The notes under the pieces: model-generated
What the model was told of the DNA's origin: nothing
Databases searched by the model: none
Seen by the model: only the letters and a program-made list of their open reading frames with translations
Part shown: piece after piece, positions 36,652-48,570 of the stretch
How positions within the stretch are numbered: position 1 is the first letter of the stretch
Layout of the letters: the number at the start of each line of letters is the position of its first letter
From: Limnoperna fortunei
Lineage: Eukaryota > Mollusca > Bivalvia > Mytilida > Modiolidae
Direction: 5' to 3'
Assembly: GCA_944474755.1 (NCBI GenBank)
Contig: OX104112.1
Coordinates: 67,070,433 to 67,134,432, forward strand
DNA: 64,000 nt
Made by a program: the position numbers and the translations under genes

Positions 36652-36913
36652 GACGTAGCACCGAGAAAAATAGTAGTACGATCGGAAATGTGATTAGTAG
36701 GGGCAGGGGTAAATGGTGCGAAATACTGCATTCTGGGAGTTTCCTGGCAGTAAAAGTGAATTACTAAAAACGGCAATTTTGATACCTGACCAGTTGAAAA
36801 CGGGCATTTGTTATTTCAATTTACAAAATAAAACTGGTACGCACGTACTGATCCGTACCAGCAATTTTAGTGGTATGGTTGGAACCGTACCGGCCGTACC
36901 TCTTGCTACGCCT
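36652..36913. mobile_element. Possible small element with CGTAGCA termini
   Basis: GACGTAGCACCGAG on the left and CTCTTGCTACGCC on the right are imperfect inverted repeats. The interior has GGTACGGCCGGTACGGTTCC (minus). Similar ends to the element at 37890. Weak. Confidence 0.35.
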
Positions 36914-37884
36914 TTGTAATATCGCTGACTATATTAACTTTCCTCTACTACCACTTTCTTCGAAATCAGTTGACGAGAACAAGCAATAAAAATAATAATT
37001 AATGACAAATGGAAAATAACGATAGATTTTATTGTTGAATTAAAACCCTCATGCAGTAATCCATGAAAGATCCGTGGGTGAATTCCATGTTTTAATAGAT
37101 ATGTTTTAACTGTGATTTTGTTTAAAAGTAGTAGGTTAAATATTGTGTTAAGTATTCAATTAGATTTAAAATCCCCATCTTAAAGTCGTTTTAAATCATG
37201 AATATATTTGTTGAAATTAAAAAGCTATATCATTGTAATTTAAGTACTGTCTATAGAAATAACAATAATTGCAGTAGTTTTTGTAATATTTCAAATTCAA
37301 TTTGTCGAAAAGTCATCTTACAACATCTTGTGATCTGAAAACAATGAAGATGCATGATGCTGCAAAAAAAATTAAATTAAATAAAATAAATTAAAATGAA
37401 ATAAATTATATGAAAGCTTTAAGGTACAATACTGTTGTCGTCGGATGTGTATGTAGATAGCTAGAGTTTTCGGTCTTACATCCCTTGGTGAAAAGAGACA
37501 GATCATTGTTTTTAATTTTAGTTGTAGATTTTTTTATTCATTTCAGTAGTATGTCATTCGAATAACCCTGTAATAAAATGTTTAATCGTGTCTCTTTAAT
37601 TAGAACAATGCTGTACACTGAATGGCTATGACCGTAGTTAGTCGGATGCCAATTTTCCACAGGAACTAACTTTGGCGAATAGTTGACTTTTAATCTCAAA
37701 TACAATGAAAAATTTAATTGATACAGCACCGAATTATTTTTCAATAGTGGGCATGTCATAAACAGAGTTCTAACTCCAAATTAAGAAGCAGAATTTAACA
37801 TGATATTAAATAGTACAGAGTCTAAGCAGGAACCTATAAAGATATAGTTATATTAGTCCCAGGACCAAGTTGACAAGTTGTTTT

Positions 37885-38256
37885 ACATGCAGGCGCGTAG
37901 CTCCCATACAAGCAAAAAATCATTTGCTTGCAGATAGTCAAAAAAATTAAAATCCTGAAAAATTGGTGTATAGTATCTTTAAATTAGACAAAAAATCTTT
38001 GTTTTATATGAGATCCATTTGTTAAGCATAATGTTACATAAAAAAGGTAAAAAACTTTCGTTTTTGTCATTTAAGTTATGTATTGATTAAACTCTTTAAA
38101 ACCCCAAAATGCAGGAGCTTCCAGGGTCTTCACCCCCTTGGTCCACCTAACAGGGCTTAGCCCTGGACCCGCTGGGTACCCAAGGCGGTTCCCAGACTAC
38201 TCGCCACATTAAATTTGCTTGCACATGACACAAAGGTCAGCTACGCCCCTGACATG
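37885..38256. mobile_element. MITE with CAGGSGCGTAGCT termini, 5-bp target duplication
   Basis: 37890 begins CAGGCGCGTAGCT and 38251 ends AGCTACGCCCCTG, one mismatch in 13. ACATG flanks both ends (37885-37889 and 38252-38256). Interior contains ACAGGGCTTAGCCCTGGACC and no coding frame. Confidence 0.65.
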
Positions 38257-39337
38257 ATTCAACAAGTTTGATATAATTAACACAATTATGCCGCATTGGA
38301 TTACTGTTACCTAAGTGAAAGATAATTACATGTAACAGGTGTCACTAATTAATTACCAGTCCTAAATGTTTACAAGTCAGTTTTCTTTTACGTCAGAAGA
38401 CCATGGAAACACTTAAACTAATTACAATATCTATTGTCAATACGTGACGTAAAGTTACTTTAATTTAATTATACACCGTTTTCGTCACTCGTATTTAATC
38501 CTAAGACAGATTAGTTCCACCAGACAGAGGTTAATGTCTTTTTTATAATAAGGGTCAGGCATTTGAAATAACGCAGTTTTGTTTTTTCTGGAATTTTAGA
38601 TATTTTAAAGAGAAACTATTCATCAGGTTACACAGGGTATGTATCTGTATAGTTGATTTATCACATAATTGTATTATAGAGAAATGCTTAAAAGTCTCTT
38701 TACTCACAAATTTTTAGTCTACGACATTTAAAGGTAGAAGAGAATTAAAACACACTTGTAACTCGACTGTAGTTAAATATTACATTGTTAATAAGACAAA
38801 TTGCAAATCAACTCATGGATTAAACAAAGACTCTTAGTTTGAATAACAGATACAATGAAAAATTAGACTTGTTAAAAACTAGGTGAACCCAGGTGCTCTG
38901 AAATATGAGCGTTTCTGGTATCTTTAATGACTCTCGTCGTGGTCAATGCCTTACTGGAAGGACACAATATATTGAAGCCGTATACTATGGTGGGATTACC
39001 TGTGTGACACTTACTTGTACATCTATTAGCAAGATGTCAACCGAACAATTTGTATTATTTAGTAGATTATCTCCCTTGTTAGATGCATGTCAGCTTCCTA
39101 GGTGCGGATAGTAAGGCATAATGCTAAACATGGACACTCAAATTAACTAATATTTCAGTCAAATCGTGAGCAGCCTCTTGGAGGTGTGTAAAAAGGTCGG
39201 TGACACTTAAATAGATAGCCCGGAGTTACATAAATCACTGAAAATCCTAATAGAACACTTCAGGAACTGCTTAGTAAGGTGGCTTAATCATAAATATGTT
39301 ACACGTGTAGTACACATCTTATTTTATATTTTTTTAG
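38257..39337 (+). promoter_or_regulatory. Tetraspanin upstream region, possible 5'UTR exon
   Basis: The acceptor before exon 1 implies a non-coding first exon here. TTACACAGGGTATGTATC near 38633 offers a donor (GTATGT) after a stretch starting about 38500. The choice is inferential; several other GT sites exist. Confidence 0.3.
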
Positions 39338-42300
39338 ACAAATAACTCGTCAAAATGTGCTCCAGTGAAAAGGCCAGCAAAATATTCCTGATAGTTGTAA
39401 ACACAATCTTTATGGTAAGTGCAAACGTTCGAAATACAAATGTTACAGATAAAAAAGTTTGATGTTTGCATTAATTTGCAACCCATTTGCGCATACAGAC
39501 TCAGGCGTAGCAAGTAATTTCATTGCAAAAATGTCCAAGCCACTGAATGTTTTATTACAACTTTGCTTTCTTTTTTGTCTTTGTTTCATTTCATATTTAT
39601 TGTCTTTCAAGTTTAAACTATCCAATAAGAAACAACAAAAATTAAATAATACATACACATAACACGAGATGTAAATGTAAGTGTAAACAAGACTGCGACT
39701 TATAACCGGCCTCACAAGATGGACTCCGGATTTATAAATTATAGAAATATATCATGGCTTATGAGTCATTGCTGTAAAGAAATCACACCTTTTAGCTTAA
39801 GTAGCTTGTGTTGTTAAACAAATCAATTGCTTTTGCGACGTGCATTGCAAACGCTTTCTCACAGCGGCTTTAGTTTCTGGTTGTTTGTGTTGTAAAAAAA
39901 CGTTGATAGCTTCTGTAATGTGCGTTAAAATCCCCAATGGTTTTATCTTCTATGACTTGGATTGTAAATACCCTCCAAAAAAGTTAGAGTCTGTGACTTT
40001 AAAAAAACCGTCCGTGGTTAGGCATGACATAAACTACACAGCCTAAGCCCGTTGCACACTATATTCGTCATCTCTTGTCAGAACATGTCAGTTACTGGTT
40101 AATTAGGCATAATTACCAGAAGCTGGCAGTGTGCACATGTACATGTATGATACTCGTTACAAGCAAATTAACAAACAAAAAAATTAAAAAATATTTTATT
40201 TTTGTTTTTAGCTTCTTGGTCTAGCTATACTGATTCCTGGTTTGCTGATGGTTATAAATGTTTCAGTCATCAATGACAAGATACTACCATTAATGACACA
40301 GATTTCCGTCGGCGTGTTTAATCTTGGAGATTTAGCGAAAGGTCTATCAATAACATTGATTATATTTGGTTCGTTTGTGCTGATATTAGCTGGACTGGGA
40401 GCTTTTGGTGCCTGTTGTCAAAACAGAGTTTGCCTTGGTATTGTAAGTACTAATGCATATCATTGTTGATGTAAATTTATAGATCATTAGGCGACAAAAG
40501 CACTGTGAAGAAGTTGAAGAGTCATAATTCGTATTAATACCCAACTGTTAATTAAGTACTAGTGCTCTCTCCAAATCTACAAGTCAATTGACAATTATGT
40601 ATAGATTGTTTAATGTAGTTTAAAATAGTAAAATAATATTATGTTGTAACTTTGCATACACAAACCGAACAGCCACAATGAAAGGACATACTGAAAATTT
40701 TTTACCCTCCCCGAAAACATATTATGAAGAGGTCAAAGGAAGGGAAAAAGATTATTATGGCTGTGATTCGTTTATGTGCATTCACTCGTTTATTGCTCTA
40801 GTTTATTTTGGTATGATACAGAATTATTTTTGTTAACGTCAATATGTTTCAAACGAAAACAAGGAGGCTGCATTACTTTATGGTATAAAATTTTGCATAA
40901 AACATGATCAAGTCAAATTGTTTACACCTAACACAGGGTTTCAATTGGTTGTTTAGTTTGCATAAAAACTGTTGATAACAACGTAAAATAACAAGACTTC
41001 GTGTAAATCAAAGTGATCGTTGTTTGGTTCATGAAAATAATGGACAGTAGAAGGTTGAAACATAAACGAGTTCTTTAGGGGTCAAGTTTCTATGTTTAAT
41101 ATTTCTAGACAAAATCCAGACTTAAAAAAGTATCAGAATCTCATGCAAAACAAAGATCTCTAAACGACGCTTTATAATTATTGTCTGTTTAAATCGATAT
41201 TCTATTAACCCCGTTGATTTTTTAAATTTAACTCCACTATTTGATCTTTGGATAATGGAAATTTTAATTCATTGAAATGAAAATTATTGATTATATAGTA
41301 TTACAAACACTTTTTACTTGTGGATTTAAATGGATAGACTATTGTCTTTTAAAGCCTCCAGCTTTGCGAATTTAAAAAGATAACCGATAAAGAAAACAGG
41401 TCCACAAAATATGGCAATAGAACACCCATTTAATTCTCATTAAACAACAATTGTGGTTAATTTTATATGTTCACATCTTTGTTAGATAATGTTTCTTTGA
41501 AAAGAAATTATCATTAATCGTGGACTTCTCTCAAGAGGAAAAACGTTCCCGGGGAGAAGTCCATAATTTAAAATGGAGACAATTCTTGCTGAATTGACCG
41601 TAAGAAGCGCGGGAATTCATGAATCCAGTATAGTAGTCGCTATCTGTATAGTCCCGTCGCTAGGTATAGTCCCCCGTTGCCAAGATAAAGCGATTGGCCG
41701 TTGATTGCTGGAAAACACAAACCTTAACAAAGTATAGTTAAAATTTTGACACTGAGATGCATTTACTATTTTAAAACATGAAATAACTATAACTGTATGT
41801 TTCACCATTGATTATCGGTTGATCGCTTAAAAACACCAACCTTTGTTAAAGTATATGTTAAATTTTATCAAGATTGACATAGTTTTTTCCAATCGACACA
41901 TTTATTAATTTACCCATAAATTGAGTAATTTATGTTTCGTCCGACTTCTTTAGGGACAAGACAAGACAATTAGGAACATAGTTTGGTTGAACCTTAAGGA
42001 AACAGTCCTTGTCACCCCGTACTAATTTAATCATTTAATCACATAAATACCTAAACAGCTAACCTTTGAAACAATTTATATCACTTAAAGCACAGGATGT
42101 TAAGTTTTTGGTAATATATATATATATATACACTAAACCAAGATTTTAATATATGACCTATCAGAGAGTTTCACTGTAAGTAGACTTAGTGCTACACCAT
42201 TAGGCTACTTACCGCTAGTTATTTGTATTAATTGCTATCCTGTTTGTTTCTGTCATTTTAATATGTTATTTATTTATATTTCAGTATGCAGTAATTGTTG

Positions 42301-45300
42301 GCATTTTGTTCCTTGGTAAAATTATCATAGTTATTCTTTGGTTCGTCATGAATGACAAGGTAAGTTTATGGGAGACAACTCCAACAAGCTTTAAAAAAAA
42401 TATGTAATGTATATTGACTTGAGTTACTTTCTTTTTGGTACAAAAGTAAGTTTCATTTTCACTATTGCTTGCACACTTCTATAAAAATACAAATCTGTAC
42501 ATTCAAGCTGTCTGTGATTCGAATTCTTTAGTTCAAAATAATAATATATAGATATAAGATTTCATAATGATAAAATTAGACAAACCCATACATGTATCAG
42601 CTGGGTGCTTTATCCTGTTACTTACAAATATAACAGTACAGTCACAAATGTTATAGTTGTCGGTGTTGTCATGGATTCTCAATGAAGACCTGTATAAAAC
42701 TATATGTATATAAGCCAAAGAATGCTTCACCAAATTATAAGCTTCTTATTTGCTTAACCTGAACATATATATTATATTATTTAGATCACCAGTACATTAA
42801 AATCAGAGTTAAAGACAGCACTTCTCAATAAGTACAGTAACGATGATCTGACAACCAGTCAAGTATCTACATCCTGGAACTATCTGTTTATGCAGGTGAG
42901 TCGTATAACATTGTAATGTTAATCATAATAGGGATTTATGTTTAGAAAATCATATTTCGGTTGGAACTTGGACTTGTATATAAATAACTAAATAAATTTA
43001 CTAGTATAACTAACTAACTTGATTGATAGGTTCCTGTTTGGAACGACAATAGTTCACTGACAATTCATTATTATATAGCGCATTTAGAGTAGAAAAAGGA
43101 TAATATACAAATGATTGTCAACACAGTCTTATAGATCTTCCTGTACTCGGTAAGATTGATATTAAAACATAATCTACACTGAAACACGTTCTTCTGAAAA
43201 GACAAAATTCAACACATAAATTCAATACAATTTTTTTTAGTTGCAATGTTGCGGAATTGATGCTGTTACATCTGCTACAAATGATTTTGACACTACTTCA
43301 TGGCAGACAAATTCTCCTAGTACAGATATACCACTCGGTTGTTGTCCTGGGGTTACTGTAACTTCATACACTTCCGGATCTGCTACAAATGCCGGATGTC
43401 CGTCTTCAAGTGGAACCAGTCCTGTAGGACAATATTCAAAAGTATGTATATAGGGAGATTATGGTGATAGATTTGAGGTAGTTAAATTAAATATTACAAT
43501 AATTAAGTTTAAAAATACAATATCAAAAGACTTATAATCAAAGGAATTGAGAGCGAAAATGGCGTCATAAGCCAAAACCTAGGCGGAAACAAAACTGAGA
43601 GTCAGTAAACACATAATTTCTGTCATTCGATTTAGTATGTGTGTTGTTAATCATACCAGTGAACAAGTTCAAGCAATAATAAATGTGTGAGAGTGGTATA
43701 AATTAACTTTGTTATTATTCTAACGTGTTTAAAGAAGATATATTGATTCAGAAGTAACTGATAAAACGTTTGTTGTTCGAGAAATGTAAACACTGTCGGA
43801 TGCATGAAGAATTCCTTCTTAATCCAGATAAGAAACTTGCACCCATAGCTTTTATTGGGTTCGGTTAACTCTCTCTCTCTCTCTTTGTTTTTGTGTTGCG
43901 CTGTATATGTTTGTCTATATCCAGATTTGTAATTGTCCCTTGACTTTCGGCTCTTGTTATTCGGTCGGTTTTCTTTGCTATTTTTTGCATCATTATATCT
44001 TTACCATGAATTTAAATTGTTGCTATTATTTTCGGACTTTTATTTTTAATCATGATTAGTAGCTTCCCGGTGAAGATTGTGTATATTTTAAGCATATCTC
44101 TACTTTTCAATACATGATACTAGTAGTTACTGTGCATTTTTCCTCTATTTTACCTTTGTGTTCTTTTTATGGTTAATATCAACTTATCATATGACGCAAT
44201 GGAGAAAAAACGATAATGAGTCGACATGACAGAGTAGTAAAACGAACAAATAAATTCACCATTTCGAGAGGGTATATTTTTCTTGTATGTTATTATACGC
44301 TTTAAAGTATTATTCAATATATTAGAAGATACCGAGGCCTGATCAAAATAAAAAATGAAAGTACGAAATTACAATCCATGCCTAACATAAAAACCGTCAA
44401 CACAACGAGCAACGAAACATACAATTAACATATAAACTATAAAAACCAATCTTTACAAAGGAGCGACATTATGCGTTCCTGGAGGGTGAGATTAACCGCT
44501 TATCCTGGTTCACTAGTGACACATGTCAAGTTACTTATAATTAAAATCAGTGTGAACTAGAGCAGTAGCAAGTAAGTTACCGAAGTATATCCGTTACCAC
44601 GGACAGATACCCCTTAACTATCAACTAATTCGTGATGGCGGCCATAAAACGTATGTTTTTAGAGGCGTCGTTGGCATTAGCAACAGCATACTTATGATGC
44701 GGGTGAGACAAAGTGTCTTTGAAGATATATGTCGATTTAGTAACTCGTAGACCCTTTAATTTTCTAGTTACTAGCAATTAGCAACCTGGCCGACCGTATT
44801 GAATCACTCTGCAAGTGCATCAATTACCTCTTTATCGCGTTTTATCTATTATTTTGGCATAATCCTCAACAGCGTCTATAAGGCGCTTTGATTGTCATCT
44901 TTATCTTTGTTTTCAATTTTAAGGTATATCGAATCCCCAATGTCCAAGTTTTAATATCACATTGTTCCATGTGTAAAAAAAGTCTCCAATAACACCAATG
45001 GCATTAAATGTCTCAATTCTGTTCTTTAAATATTTTACAAAATATGTTTGTATATAGCTGTCTTCACAAATGTAGCCGTTATAATACTGTTAATACAACA
45101 ATTAGTAGGACACGACAAGCTTTTGTGAAAGCTAATACTCGTCACATGCTTACCAAACAAGACTATTTTTGTTTATTTGAACATGTTTTACAGCAAACCT
45201 CCTGTAACCTATGTATAAATCGTTCTGACTTCTACAAATATCTTATTGACTCGATATACAAACTAATTTATTAATGTTTTAAAAATTATGAAAAAACGGA

Positions 45301-48300
45301 GCTCGTACGACAATATTTATTTACATGTATTTCGTTACTATGTAAATAAAATCAAAACAAATGGTTCGCCTGTACTGTAAACGCAGATTGAATTTTTCAA
45401 TAGAATAACTACATCAGGTACTATCGATTTTGTCATACAATATTGTTTACGTGTTACCAAGGAGACACATGAACAATGTCAAATGTAACAAAATTAAAAT
45501 AGTCATGGATTGTCGGATTTACGCTGATTGTCGATCAATAGCTGATCAAAGTGAGAAGATATAAATTTATCAAGTAATTTGAAAATATATTAAAGTGCAT
45601 CGCAGATGTAAACAACTTTAACACACGTAGCGCGTGAAAATATGAAAAAAATGGGTATTAAATAATGTCATATTTTGGTCAAATATTAAACAGTATATTA
45701 AAGAGACTTGCTAATCAAACTAGTACACACATTATTCTGTGAAAAACAAAACGCTGATAATTGCTGTTTAGTAATGTCTTATGATCCTCTATTTCTGATA
45801 TAAACACACAATTTAAAGTTTTACATGGCTCTAATTTAGTTTATATTATACAATTTGCTGTTTTACAGGGCTGTTATGATGCTGTTTTTGACTTGATAAA
45901 GACGTATACAACAGCATTCATTGTGGCTTTGGTGCTTATTCTTCTTACTGAGGTAAGATAGTTTTTAAGTAGTCCTCATTATCAGAAACATACATTCTTA
46001 CTATTATACATTGTGTAAGTTTCATTTAATAACAATTTCCGGTTCCTGTTGTATAACATTATAACACAGATCAAACAAACATGTTCACGTTGTATGTTGG
46101 TTGTATATTAAGATAAGGCAAGTTTTCCTTATTTATGACTAAAGGTCGGGTTTTTTCTCCGGTTACTCCGGATACCTCCACGAATAAAAACTGGACGCCA
46201 TGATATAGCTGAAAAATCGATGAAAGTGGCGTTAAACAATATTCAAACAAACAAACTTGATATATGAAAAAAATGCGTTCAGCAAAACTTGTGATCTGTG
46301 AAAGAATGTTTTCAGCAACATACACATTCGTTCTGTATTTAGGACGGATACTTGATATCCTTGGTACTACTTATTTCTAAGAGATTTTTGTGGAAAAGTA
46401 TTAAATTTAAAGCATTCCTTCCATAACATTACGTATTTTCAAAAAAATGTTTGAAAATTGTATATTATATATTCGTTGTAGCGAAACTGTTTTAGCGGGT
46501 GTATCAAAAAATTGAGTAACATAACGGTATTTACAAGACATAGTCGTTTTCTTATCGTAAACACCATCAAAAGAAATATTTCATCATCTCCAGCATTGAG
46601 CTTATTTTTGGGGCCTAATTTTACGCTGAAGATAAACCCTTAAGAAATCTAACAATGTTTATGGTCGACATGAGCTTGTGAATAAATACCAGTAAAGTGT
46701 CAATCTTTACCTACCCTAATTTAACTTAATTGTTTTGTCATTCCATGTTCTAAAATTGACATAGCAGTACATGTGACTAAAAGAGAACATGACGGGTTTC
46801 GTGATTAATGAAAAAACGCTTATTGGGGACCGATTTAGGCTTGAAGTGGGTCCAGGAAAGCCAAATTGATGTGGAAGCCTTGGCATCCGATCGTCCTTAG
46901 GAATATAACACTGGTTTCCACTTTAATTTCAAAATATTTCATTTGTGGGAGTGTAACCAAACGATGTTTACATTCTTATACAAGAACAGGGTGCCAATCT
47001 CAATTCGGGGGATTTCCTAAATTTATCCTCAACTAATATATTGTCCAATCGGATTTCCAGAAAAGTTTAAATTTGACCACAAATATCGTTGGAAGAAAGG
47101 CAGAGGTAAATGTAGAGTTTATTCGAATAAAGCAAAAAAATGATTCTTTAAAACTTTATTGTTCAACAAATGTAATAAATGCAAGAAAACATTTAACACA
47201 AACTGCAAAATAATAATGTATTAATGTGAATTGTCCATATTATTTCAGCTTATAGGGATCATTGCTGCCATTATCATATGTAAACGGGGCTCAAAGACCG
47301 GCCATATGGTGTGATTAGTTACTATATGTAAGTATTAGTTTTTCATTTCATAACGGACCTCTTACAGATCTAGCAAAAAAGCAATATTGTGAGAACATTC
47401 CTCCGAATCTTGGTTGTTGAATTATCAAATGGAAATTCATTATTTTAAAAATAGTCTGAATCCTTTAGTGGAAGCCACATTGTTTGGTAATCAGTGCTAG
47501 AATTAAGGTACGGTAAAAAATTCTTGCAAGGACTAAAGTCGTCCATATTTTTGAATTGAAAAATATGGATAAATAGGAACTGACTACTAACTGGATGGTC
47601 AACACAACAAGAAAGTCACATGTATCAGGCAATAGTAAAGATAATAGATTACATGGTTAAAGTTTAAATTTTTGCGCGAATAATAGGCAAGTTTTGTTGT
47701 TAAAAAGAGTCTTACTAAGACAAGAATCGGCCAAGTTATTACGAATACAACTAAAACTTTATAAAGTTTTACAGCGCGAACCATCTTAGTGATTAAAATG
47801 TCAAAATATCGTTTAAATTAAAAAAAAAATAGGCTTGCCTAAAACATAATTGTCTGCTGTGATTAATTGAAAACATGATGTGATACGTTTTTGCGTTCAG
47901 TAGTTTTGGTCAAAATTATGTCTTGTATTGCAAGATTTATACATCATCTAAACTTTCATTAAGTCGTTCAGTGTTATGTTTGTATTTAAGAAGGCATTTG
48001 TGTAATCATAAAATTTTCCCTTAACACGCATCTTAAACTCCATATGTGTTATTACAACGGGAAAAACTACATTGAAAACGTTTATACCACAAAATTCCAG
48101 AAAACAGCATAAAGACAAGGTCAGATATGCTGTAATACTTCTGCAGGTGTCAACTGACATTGCTACATCTGACATCATACATATGTATGCAATGTCAACC
48201 GTGTACACATTTAAATTTAGCTATTCCTCAGAACTATATTAAACCTTACTTTCTATTTTAACAGATGTTCGATAGGGCGATCCAAGTCGGACAAGGGAAG

Positions 48301-48570
48301 CAGCAGGCACAAACTTGATTGTGAGTGTTTTAAACACTACAGGAGGCTTACATATGTTATTCTCTACTATATCATACGTGGCTGTCACTGACGGGAATCT
48401 TAATGCTCTCTAAGGATATTGGTACTAGACGATGATCATAATTCTTGTATTTCTATAAATGTATCATTATTACATGCATAAAACCTTTAAATATCTGTAT
48501 AAAATGATGCTGGTCTTAAACCTAAAATAGCAAAGGTATCCTGAAATAAAGTTGGCATTACTTTGGGGCT
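39338..48570 (+). CDS. Tetraspanin (7 coding exons, 3'UTR exon)
   Basis: Coding exons 39355-39414, 40212-40442, 42285-42359, 42785-42895, 43241-43441, 45869-45952 and 47249-47314: 828 bases, 275 residues plus TGA. Every intron is phase 0 with GT/AG ends. The protein has four membrane helices: about 8-36; 65-90, ending in GACCQN; 98-117; and 236-262. The large extracellular loop carries the CCG signature (LQCCGID, C162-C163), a GCCPG variant at C193-C194 and further Cys at 212 and 228, six in all. The tail is KRGSKTGHMV. Tetraspanins organise membrane proteins into microdomains; partners are unknown here. The ATG lies 17 bases after an acceptor (TTTTTTAG), so a non-coding 5' exon exists upstream; one donor candidate is near 38638. 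A donor GTAAGT 13 bases after the stop leads to a 3'UTR exon at 48265. A second tetraspanin begins at 61404. Confidence 0.9.
39355..39414 (+). CDS. Tetraspanin exon 1 (start, first half of TM1)
   Basis: 20 residues from ATG: MCSSEKASKIFLIVVNTIFM, then donor GTAAGT. Exon sequence starts at 39338 after a T-rich acceptor, so 17 bases of leader precede the ATG. Confidence 0.85.
40212..40442 (+). CDS. Tetraspanin exon 2 (TM1 end, small loop, TM2)
   Basis: 77 residues in phase 0. The exon starts LLGLAILIPGLLMVINVS and contains the small extracellular loop. TM2 is followed by FGACCQNRVCLGI, the conserved inner-leaflet Cys motif after TM2. Donor GTAAGT. Confidence 0.9.
42285..42359 (+). CDS. Tetraspanin exon 3 (TM3)
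   Basis: 25 residues, YAVIVGILFLGKIIIVILWF plus VMNDK. The acceptor is TATTTCAG and the donor GTAAGT. It fits the TM3 exon of tetraspanins. Confidence 0.88.
42785..42895 (+). CDS. Tetraspanin exon 4 (start of large loop)
   Basis: 37 residues beginning ITSTLKSELKTALL, the helical start of the large extracellular loop, ending WNYLFMQ. The acceptor is ATTTAG and the donor GTGAGT. Both ends are phase 0. Confidence 0.87.
43241..43441 (+). CDS. Tetraspanin exon 5 (CCG motif, variable loop)
   Basis: 67 residues. It starts LQCCGID, the defining CCG motif, and has GCCPG and a further Cys in the Ser/Thr-rich variable part. The acceptor is eight T then AG and the donor GTATGT. Confidence 0.92.
43850..44060 (+). 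mobile_element. 3' fragment of a Penelope-like element in tetraspanin intron 5
   Basis: GTTTGTCTATATCCAGATTTG, AATTGTCCCTTGACTTTCGG and GGTTTTCTTTGCTATTTT match the 3' end of the element at 52450-52570. Only the tail is present, as expected for 5'-truncated retroinsertions. Same orientation as the host gene. Confidence 0.5.
45869..45952 (+). CDS. Tetraspanin exon 6 (last loop Cys, TM4 start)
   Basis: 28 residues: GCYDAVFDLIKTY, then the first half of TM4 (AFIVALVLILLTE). The Cys is the last loop cysteine. Acceptor TTTTACAG, donor GTAAGA. Confidence 0.9.
46141..46255 (+). mobile_element. SINE 3' fragment in tetraspanin intron 6
   Basis: GGTCGGGTTTTTTCTCCGG, ACGAATAAAAACTGGACGCC and GAAAGTGGCGTTAAACAA are the SINE core and end. 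5'-truncated, plus strand, same sense as the gene. Confidence 0.65.
47249..47327 (+). CDS. Tetraspanin exon 7 (TM4 end, tail, stop)
   Basis: 21 residues, LIGIIAAIIICKRGSKTGHM plus V, then TGA at 47312-47314. A donor (GTAAGT at 47328) follows 13 bases later, close enough not to trigger nonsense-mediated decay. Acceptor TATTTCAG. Confidence 0.88.
48265..48570 (+). other. Probable 3'UTR exon of the tetraspanin
   Basis: The acceptor TTCTATTTTAACAG ends at 48264. The first transcript end available is after AATAAA at 48545-48550. It pairs with the donor at 47328. If the alternative GT at 47309 (inside the last codons) were used instead, the exon would add a different short tail (MFDRAIQVGQGKQQAQT), but that donor is weak. 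Confidence 0.5.
48545..48550 (+). terminator. Poly(A) signal of the tetraspanin
   Basis: AATAAA in GAAATAAAGTTGGC, about 280 bases into the presumed 3'UTR exon. Position and orientation fit the tetraspanin transcript. Confidence 0.5.

Noticed and set aside
41515..41565. Small hairpin TGGACTTCTC/GAGAAGTCCA in tetraspanin intron 2
   Set aside because: Ten-base arms only; could be chance and lacks the GC apex seen in the long hairpins.
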